Source: Petunia secreta (taxonomy: Eukaryota; Streptophyta; Magnoliopsida; Solanales; Solanaceae). From it: 64,000 nt of DNA. The position numbers were made by a program, and so were the translations under genes. Each line of letters begins with the position of its first letter. Position 1 is the first letter of the stretch. This document shows positions 56,704-64,000 of this stretch, piece after piece. The notes below the pieces were generated by a model that did no database searches, was not told the DNA's origin, and saw only the letters and a list, made by a program, of their open reading frames with translations. The DNA lies in NCBI GenBank assembly GCA_029990175.1, contig JARKIP010000021.1, forward strand, positions 18,171,501 to 18,235,500, read 5' to 3'.

Positions 56704-57440
56704 TTTGTAAATACCAACAAAATTGATAAAAGTGCATTGTGCTTTGAAGGATGTGATGCCAACTATAATGGAAAGATATGGCTATTCTAGAATGTTGATA
56801 TCAACGTCTTAATTATTCATGAGAATGAACAGCTTGTAACCCTTAAAATTATAAAGGTTAACTTTCTTTTGTTTATGCTAAATCAAAGCAACACCTAAGG
56901 CTGGATTTATGGGAGAGTCTTAGACATAGTAGCAGCTTGATCAATGGTCCTTGGTGCATCGCTTGTGACTTCAATGCTATCCTGAAACCAGACGAAACGA
57001 AGGGAGGCAATTTGCACAGAATGGAGAAAAGTTGGGATTTTATTTCATGTAAGGATGATTGTGGTATGGTGGATGCTGGTTTCACTAGCCTCAGGTTTAC
57101 TTGGTGCAATACTAGGGGAAAACCCTCATAGAATTTGGAAGAGATTAGATAGGGTATTCTTCGACCACCTATAGACAGAAATTTTTTCTGGAAGTGATAT
57201 AGAACACCTTGCTAGCACCGGTTCTGATCATACACCAATGCTAGTTAAATGTTCTAGGTCAGACAATCAAGGATTGAAGTACTTTAAATTCCTGCACTTC
57301 TGGACCGAGCAACCTGACTTCAAAAGAGTTGTTCATGAAGCATGGAACATAGTGGTAGAAGGCATGAGAAGGTTCCAACTTAAGCTTAAACACTTAAGTA
57401 GGCAACTTAGTCAATGGTGCAGACTAGATTGGTAATACGT
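56704..57440 (+). pseudogene. LINE ORF2 endonuclease, right piece
   Basis: Resumes the endonuclease after the insertion: FVNTNKIDK, YNGKIWLF, then in other frames INGPWCIACDFNAILKPDE and DCGMVDAGFTSLRFTWCN, and SGSDIEHLASTGSDHTPML. GDFN/CDFN, W.N and SDH are conserved endonuclease motifs of plant LINEs. Several frame changes and stops make it inactive. Confidence 0.85.
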
Positions 57441-58740
57441 TTGAATTAGTGAAGGAGTGGGAGAAAAAGATGCAAATGCTAGAAACTGAGTACATTAACA
57501 ATGATACAAAGGATTGCAGACCACTTGTACATTAAGTTCAAGTTGAACACACAAAGTGGTTGAAATATGAAGAATCAATTCTCAAACAGAAGGCCAATAT
57601 CAGATGGCTTGATGAAGGGATGCAAACACCAAGTATTTTCATGCTTTTATTAATGAGAAAAGGAGAAGGCTCACCATTCAGAGAATTCCAAACTCTCATG
57701 GGCAATGGATTAATAAGGAAGAAGGGATAGCACAAGAGGCTGTGGAACATTTCACTACTTTATTCCAAGGTGAAGATCATCCTGAGTTACATCATCTGGA
57801 GTGCTTGAATCAGACCATATCTCAGCATGACAATGAAATTCTTAGTGCTTTTCCAGATGAAGAGGAAATCAGCATAGCTGTATTTGAATTAAATCCAACT
57901 AGTGCGCATGGACCTGATGGTTTTGGATGATTATTTTATCAAACCTGTTAGGATATTATTATAAGGAAGTCACTGATTTTGTTCAAAGTTTTTTCAATGG
58001 GGCAGAGCTATCAAAATTCTTCACCAACACATGTCTTGACTTGTGCCAAAAGTTTAAATGAGATGAGACCAATTAGTCTTAGTAACTTCTCAAATATAAT
58101 AGTGTCCAAGATCATGAGTTCTAGACTTTTTACGCCAATCCTATGCAAAGTCATCTCTATAAACCAAACATGTTTCATTCTAGGAAGATCAATCACCGAA
58201 AATGTTTTACTCGCTCAAGAGATATTACATCACATAGGAAAGAAAAATCTGGGTGGCAGTGTGGTCCTTAAGTTAGACATGACTAAAGCATATGACAGGG
58301 TTGATTGGACTTTCTTGCTATCAGTCATGAGGAAGATGTTTTTTTTTTTTAATGCTAGATTGATCTAGAAGAGGATTTTCTCATTCGTCTAAAGGGGTAA
58401 GACAGGGTGACCCCCTATCACCAGCTCTTTTTATCATTAGAGCTGAGATTTTGTCCAGAATGCTCAATCGGCTGGCTTATTGTCCTTATTACAGAAGCTT
58501 TAGTATGCCACATCAAGGGCCTCAGATCATGTGACACATCTTGCTTATGCAGATGATGCCATAATTTTTACTTCAGGCAACAAAAAATCTTTATAGATGG
58601 TTATTAATCAGCTAAAAAGCTATGAGAAATGTTCTGGCCATCAGATAAACACTAGCAAGAGCTGTTTTTTGGTGGGCTCTAAAGCAAGCATCAATCAGAT
58701 TGAGATTGAAGAACATGTTTAATCAAAATAGCTCTACCTC
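57441..58740 (+). pseudogene. LINE ORF2 reverse transcriptase, degenerate
   Basis: Segments in changing frames: FPDEEEISIAVFELNPTSAHGPDGFG (57850-57930), NEMRPISLSNFSNIIVSKIMSSR (58060-58125), FILGRSITENVLLAQEILHHI, VVLKLDMTKAYDRVDW (58263-58310), and LAYADDAIIFTSGNKK (about 58540-58590), where YADD is the catalytic motif. This is non-LTR retrotransposon RT. A T-run of ten (about 58340-58349) is one obvious frameshift site. Not functional. Confidence 0.88.
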
Positions 58741-59812
58741 TAACATACAGTAACTTACCATGTCATTCGGTTACTCTCTTCACAACTTTAATTTATGGTG
58801 GGACAACAGGACAGAATGGGGGCTATTGCTGAGATCATGTATGTTCAAGATCCTCCTGTGAATCAAATGGTTAGAGAAATAATTAATAATTGAGCATGGA
58901 ATATTTAACATTTTCATCTACCAGAATTCCTTTCAAAACACATTTTCTCCATTCCTATAGGCAATTCAAATGATCCTAATATACCTTTGTAGACTCCTAA
59001 TGGAACTGATCAATTCACTACTTCGTCAGCCTGGAACTCTATCAGACAAAGGAAGCATCACCTCTGATGGCGAGGACTTGGCAAAAATATCTTCCTGATC
59101 CAGAGAATAGGAGCAGGAAACGTTAATTTATAATGGGACAACTGGACGTAAATGGGGGCTATTGCTGAGATCATGTATGTTCAAGATCCTTCTGTGAATC
59201 AAATGGTTAAAGAAATAATTAATAATGGAGCATGGGACATTGAACATTTGCATCTTCCACAAAAGAACACATTTTCTCCATTCCTATAGGAAATTCAAAT
59301 GACCCTGATATACCTTTGTGGACTCCTAATGGAACTGATCAGTTCACTACTTCGTCAGCCTGGAACTCTATCAGACAAAGTAAAAAAGCATCATCTCTGA
59401 TAATGAGGATTTGGCACAAACATCTTCCTTTCAAAATGACTTTTCTTATGTGAAGTCTGTTAAAAGAAAATTTCCATTTGATGATATCATTATTAATTTT
59501 GGACAAGTTCTTGCTTCAAAATATTTTTGTTGCAGGAATCCACAGAATGAGACTCTTCACCACATTTTTATAAGTGGTGAAGTGGTTGTCCTTGCTTGGA
59601 AATATTTTGGCTCTTCGTTGGGGGTGTCGTAGGAAGAGAGGCCTATTTGAGCTATGCTGGCAAGTTGGTGGAGCATTAAACCAAGAATAGTGTTCACCAA
59701 ATCCTTCTTCAAGTTACTCCAATGATTATTTGTTGGGTAATTTGGAAAGCAAGGTGTGCTTCTAGATATGGAGATACAAGGTAGACTATGAAGAAAATTC
59801 AGTTTCAAGTTC
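58741..59812 (+). pseudogene. LINE ORF2 C-terminus (zf-RVT region) with internal duplication
   Basis: Contains a repeated block (58793-59100 and 59128-59425) encoding a 'TPNGTDQFTTSSAWNSIRQ' segment. Then IWHKHLPFKM, NFGQVLASKYFCCRNPQNETLHHIFISGEV and WKYFGSSLGV appear, typical of the zinc-binding region after RT in plant LINEs. The end near 59812 is where similarity fades; I see no clear poly-A tail. Confidence 0.75.
58793..59425 (+). repeat. Direct tandem duplication in the LINE (about 300 bp, two copies)
   Basis: The segment starting tttatggtgggacaac (58793) is repeated from tttataatgggacaac (59128), with matching landmarks 'gagatcatgtatgttcaagat' and 'tcgtcagcctggaactctatc'. The copies differ by many substitutions and small indels. 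Confidence 0.85.
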
Positions 59813-62800
59813 TACTATACCTTAAGTGGATTATATCCATGTTGCTCCCAAACGCACACGCAAGTATACGCGGTCGCCAAGTAATAAAGTGACAAAGTCG
59901 AGTATCGTTCCCACGAGGACTATGCAGACTAGTGCTTAATAAACAATTCCTGAACAAACTATCCAGGGGTCTTTTTCCAATGGTTGTAAGAGTTTTTATA
60001 CTAAAATGCAGTAATTAAAGTGCTGGAATGAAATCAAGCAATGGGTCAAACTTTGGTTGTTAACAATATCAAGGGAGCGATCCAGGGTTAGAATTACGAA
60101 CAATCCAGTTGATGTATTCAATTGATTTCACTTCTTAAATCCCGGGTTACTAACTGACAGGTTAATTGTAATTATGAAAACCTTTCAGTTCTTCACAATC
60201 TATGCAAGCTACTTTAATCCCTGTATGTCTACGGGTTAAATCACATGCACGCATTAACGATCCTGTAATTAGTTAAACTAGGCAAGCAAGTATATGTCTA
60301 TCCTACCCGCGAATTGATTCCCCGATGCCCGGGTTCACAAACTAGTTCTATTCTTCCTTATTACGTAATTAGGTTCTCTCTTTCAAGTTCAACCCAAAAA
60401 CCATAGATGATGTATAACTATCGAGCTCTAACAATTATACAAGTTAAATCAAGGAAGAATAAGTAACCCGTTATGGGATTCAATCAATGGAAATCAATCT
60501 TCAACAATCAACTTTCATGTAAACTCTAACCCCAGAACGTTAGGAAATTAGCCACACATATTCATAATCACAAGGTAAAGATTTGGTGTAATAATGAAAT
60601 ACTTGATGTAACAGATGAAAGATTTGGGAATAACCCTGTTCAATGAAGTGTGTAGCTCTCAATATTGCTCCAAAGTCAAGAACCTCTCTCAAAAACTAAG
60701 TAATAAACTATTTATAATGTTTCCAAACCCTTGGTAATAAGTTAAACCCAAAACTAGAAGGAATAGGGAGTAAAATCGCGCACAAGGGGCGCTATAACGG
60801 CGCCCCGCGCCCCGAAAAGCGTGATACCAACCAGAACCCGCTCCCAGCCTTCGTGCCATAGGCCTGCGGCGCATGCCAAACGCGCAAGCCTCCTCGCGCC
60901 ATAGGCTGCGCGGCGCGGAGGCTGCAGTGCCAGGCCAAAACTTCCTTCTTTCGCTCCAAAACTCGGCTTGTGTCGTGCCTTTGTGTGCTCAATCCAATCT
61001 TCAAACATCCTTCAACCAATTCATGCTCAATCAAGCTCCGAAACGCTCCAAATGCATCGCGTAACGACCTACACACGAACAACACAACATCAGCGTAAAA
61101 CCACATTCACAAGCCACCAAACAAGTGCAAAACAAGCTCAAATGTGCGGAAATATTAAGAAAAAGTAGGCATAAAATGCCGAACATCACCACCCCACACT
61201 TGAACCTTTGCTCGCCCTCGAGCAAGTCAAAACTAACTCCCCAACCTAGGTAAAACAGGTCTGCCTATGACTACGGTTGATACCGACCATTGAACCAATG
61301 CGCACATGACTACCATGGATCCACAACATGCCAACAATTTACCAAACTCAAAAATATGAGAACAACCACCCCAAAATAGCTCAAATGCACAAACTCAACT
61401 CAATGCAACCATGCTCCCACAAAATTACACCTATCTACTCAATCAAAAGCCATCAACTTTACCTACTTCATGCGATACCACGTGCCCTCACCAATATGAA
61501 AGAGAGTGCCCCCCAAAGATCACACACGAAAACAAATATCATGAATAGAACGGGGCAATAACAAATGAATTCTCTCACTCTCATGAAAACTCACATGTCA
61601 CACACAACGTACCATAGGCTTGCCCGTAGTGTAGGACTCCACTAATGTAGACTCACTCCAATCGGGATTAACTAGGACTTTAGAAAGGTCGTAATGTAGG
61701 CTAAGGTGCGGGTAGGATATATATGGGTAATAGTGACTACCTCCCTAAGCACTTTTAATACATCACATTTAATTTCAAGCACAATCCTCATCAAACCACC
61801 CAATCACAAGTATCACACATACCTTCTCAATAAGTAGCATATTTTCTTTTCAATCACACACCAGCAAGGACGGGATATCTTTCTCTCTTTTTTTTTTCTT
61901 TTCCACAATTTTTTCAACTTTGCTATTTTTTCTTTTCTTATCATTTCATTTTTCAATTTCATTAACTTCCATCCTTGCCAATGTTTTCCACTACTTCACA
62001 ATTTTCATAAGTATTTCCTTTTTATTAGCTCCACTCAAAAGTCTCCCAACATCCAACCACAACTCCAATCATCTACACAATGTCAATAAAGTGCTTCAGG
62101 AGTAAGGGCCAAAAGAGTCAATTAAGAACAAATGGGTAGGCTCGGGGTGTGGGTGCCAATCAAAAAGGGTCAATGAAATCACAACAACAATTTTTCAAGG
62201 TATATATGTAAGGGTAGGCAAGTAAAAGAAGGCCTTGTATCATCTCCCGACTAGAGCAAACCTAGGATTTCGCTTTGCACACACACGGGGCAAGTTCTAG
62301 ACATTAATATGCAACATGGAGCAAATAAGAACATGCCTCACAACACACATTGCACGCAATCCACACAAAAAGGCTCAATCAACAACTCTCAACCAAGCTT
62401 CTAGAATGCAACTTGTGGAAATTTAAGCACTCATGCACAAAAGTTAGCAATCAAGTCAAGCAAGCGGACTCAAGCATCTCAAGGGGGTTGTTCCATTTTT
62501 TCTTTTCTTTTCTAGGCATGCATCAAATTAAAACCAAGGACACCACAAATAGCACATGCAATCAAGTCCAAGTCCACCGGTATCAAACAAATCAAAGGCA
62601 CCTAGCATTCTACCTTTTTCCTTAGCCTAGGGTCATCTACAACTAACTATCCTAATCCTAAAAATGAAAAACTACCCAGTTCAAAGGTCACCCCGTGGAA
62701 AAGAACCGCGGCCATAAGAAAAACCACGGGGCGGATGACATGTACCACTAATAAAAACTAAAAGGAAAATCTTTTTGGAATTTTTCATTGGTTTTCTAAT

Positions 62801-63036
62801 TTTTTTTCATTTTTGCATATAGTAAAGCAAGAAATAAATCAAAACAAAGTCAAGTGACAAAATAAAAAGTCCTAAGGTACATGCATCCTAAACCTCAAAA
62901 ATAAAAACTAGATAAAGGGCAGTACCCCACCCCACACTTAAACTAAGCAATGTCCCAGTGCGACAAAGAAGTAAGTGCAAAAGTAAGAGTACAAGAAAAC
63001 TGCCCTGAAAGCTGGATGGTGCACAGGAGTGTGGAC
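59813..63036. other. Non-coding retroelement-like region without a supported gene
   Basis: It begins with a segment (cacgcaagtatacgcggtc...gtatcgttcccacgagg, 59853-59920) that I recognise as a recurrent motif near plant LTR-retrotransposon UTRs, but cannot assign. A GC-rich patch lies at 60775-60940. Two copies of 'accccacactt(g/a)aac' (61187 and 62930) read as purine-rich gtgtggggt on the minus strand and could be polypurine-tract-like. Otherwise AT-rich with poly-T/TC runs (61880-61930). No LTR pair was found within the window. Confidence 0.4.
60775..60940. other. GC-rich patch with an imperfect direct repeat
   Basis: A roughly 165-bp segment of unusually high G+C in an AT-rich context, containing ggcgccccgcgccccg and two related stretches, gccataggcctgcggcgc and gccataggctgcgcggcg. 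Long reading frames here on the minus strand come from its low stop-codon content; I do not call them genes. Confidence 0.6.
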
Positions 63037-64000
63037 CTAGGCCTCCGCCTCATGATCAGTCTCATACTCACTGTCTGGATCATTGGCCACAATATCTGAA
63101 TCAGTGTTCTCATCCTCTCGCGGATCCACCCTTCCAGCCTTAACTTCGCCCAGCAGGACCTTCGAGGTCTCCGTCAACGGGACCTGGCGGTCAATAGTAG
63201 TCATATCAACGCCCGACTGACGGGCCATAGCCTCTATCATCAAATACTGACGCGCGGCCAAGTTGGCACTTGTCTCCCGCCAATCGTCCGCTGTCAGCTT
63301 CACCGGTGATGTGGTGATCACCCCCTTGACCGAGGCAATGTCAAAAGGCCTCCCAAAATCAAGGACAATGCGATCCCCGACCTCATCTGCGGGGACGCCC
63401 GCCTTCTCTAAATACCGGGTCAAGAGGTTCCCAAAATACAACCGACTACATGATTTTTCATACCTCTCTTGTTTCATCATTTTCAACATGTAGTACCCAA
63501 TGTTCACCGGCCTCCCGGTCATGAAAAAGTACACCATGCACGCCCGAGTCTTAGTGACCTCGGAATAATGGGAACATGGAAGAATCCGTGCATTTATGAA
63601 CCGCATCCATACACGCGCCGGCTTGATAAACTGGGAGAAGTGCATAAACTTATGTCGCCCAGACGCTCTTCGCCCCCACTTATGCGTGGAGCCCTCACCA
63701 CACAAGGTCTCCCGCAAGGCCGTGTAATCCGGTTTCTTGATGTAATTTCTCAACTCATCATAATCGGGGTCCGCTACCCCCAAGAAGGCATTCAATACCG
63801 TTGGATCTAACTTCACCTTCACTCCCCTAACCGTCACAATGTTATCATCCCTCCACACCTCATCGGGCTCCCAGTTAGCATAAAGTTCTTGGACCATGTC
63901 CAAGTTGGCGTGCCCCGGACTCTCAAACACTGAGTCCCACTTGAGGGCAATGATCTTCTCGGCCACCTCTCTAAACTTTTGTAGCACCGGCCGTTTATCA
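63037..64000 (-). CDS. Partial gene for a putative plant transposon-protein domain (5' end outside the window)
   Basis: Open from the window edge (no start codon needed; the frame continues past 64000) to a stop at 63037; at least 316 residues are visible. Motifs include SVFESPGHANLDMVQELYANWEP, NIVTVRGVKVKLDPTVLNAFLGV, FINARILPCSHYSEVTKTRACMVYFFMTGRPVNIGYYML, and an acidic tail (NTDSDIVANDPDSEYETDHEAEA). The layout (EFYANW-like start, LN.FLGV, ARILPCSH..EVT) matches the family also seen in the extra ORF at 24296-22427. Proteins of this kind are common passengers of plant retroelements; no biochemical role is known to me. No frame break is seen in the visible part. It could be an intact retroelement ORF or a host-domesticated gene. 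Confidence 0.7.
   Translation of the reverse strand, partial: DKRPVLQKFREVAEKIIALKWDSVFESPGHANLDMVQELYANWEPDEVWRDDNIVTVRGVKVKLDPTVLNAFLGVADPDYDELRNYIKKPDYTALRETLCGEGSTHKWGRRASGRHKFMHFSQFIKPARVWMRFINARILPCSHYSEVTKTRACMVYFFMTGRPVNIGYYMLKMMKQERYEKSCSRLYFGNLLTRYLEKAGVPADEVGDRIVLDFGRPFDIASVKGVITTSPVKLTADDWRETSANLAARQYLMIEAMARQSGVDMTTIDRQVPLTETSKVLLGEVKAGRVDPREDENTDSDIVANDPDSEYETDHEAEA

Noticed and set aside
60689..61225. Overlapping minus- and plus-strand frames over the GC-rich patch
   Set aside because: High G+C lowers stop frequency; frames overlap on both strands and show no known motif.

Overview
The window is plant nuclear DNA made almost entirely of nested transposable elements; I found no ordinary host protein-coding gene, rRNA or tRNA. 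It contains plant-type LTR retrotransposons (SIRE-like copia; Tat and Ogre-like Ty3/gypsy), a plant LINE, Mutator-like DNA elements and AT-rich spacer. A dicot is clear. Solanaceae is my best guess, from remembered similarity of the repeats only, not from a search.

Layout. (1) 1-4732: 3' end of a Ty3/gypsy element, with a purine tract followed by a 3.2-kb LTR (1540-4732) carrying two internal tandem-repeat blocks. (2) 4777-36778: a 32-kb Ogre/Tat-like element bounded by about 3.15-kb LTRs, with a perfect 5-bp target duplication (ccaag), a tRNA-Arg-type primer site and a polypurine tract. Its only recognisable coding part is a decayed 'ORF1' (10263-13312); no protease, RT, RNase H or integrase of its own is visible. 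ORF1 was split by a 1457-bp Mutator-like element with a 9-bp target duplication. Further in lies a 14.7-kb SIRE-like copia element on the minus strand (15421-30112), whose LTR plus 3' gene segment is repeated in tandem at a 2.0-kb period. (3) 36779-37560: short spacer with MITE-like sequence. (4) About 37568-59812: a LINE, split inside its endonuclease region by an 18.7-kb Mutator-like insertion (38007-56703, 9-bp duplication tttgtaaat). That insertion is itself split by a 12.4-kb Tat-lineage gypsy element (38215-50577, 5-bp duplication gatgg, LTRs about 99% alike). The rest of the insertion is a tandem array of about 1.5-kb AT-rich units with variable microsatellites. (5) 59813-64000: non-coding retroelement-like DNA and, at the edge, a partial minus-strand gene of a plant transposon-domain family.

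The most interesting object is in the young Tat element. Between pol and the 3' LTR, on the opposite strand, sits a four-exon gene (49022 to 46345). It has three canonical 77-78-bp GT-AG introns that keep the reading frame, a TATA box upstream and a 'putative gypsy-type transposon' domain. A second theme is that three unrelated retroelements here (Ogre-like, SIRE-like, Tat) each carry an extra, non-replicative ORF of the plant-mobile-domain-like families, and a fourth such ORF lies at the right edge.

Nesting order fits LTR divergence by eye: Ogre-like LTRs differ most (about 12 differences in the first 185 bases), SIRE LTRs less (5 in the first 125), and Tat LTRs least (about a dozen in 1167).
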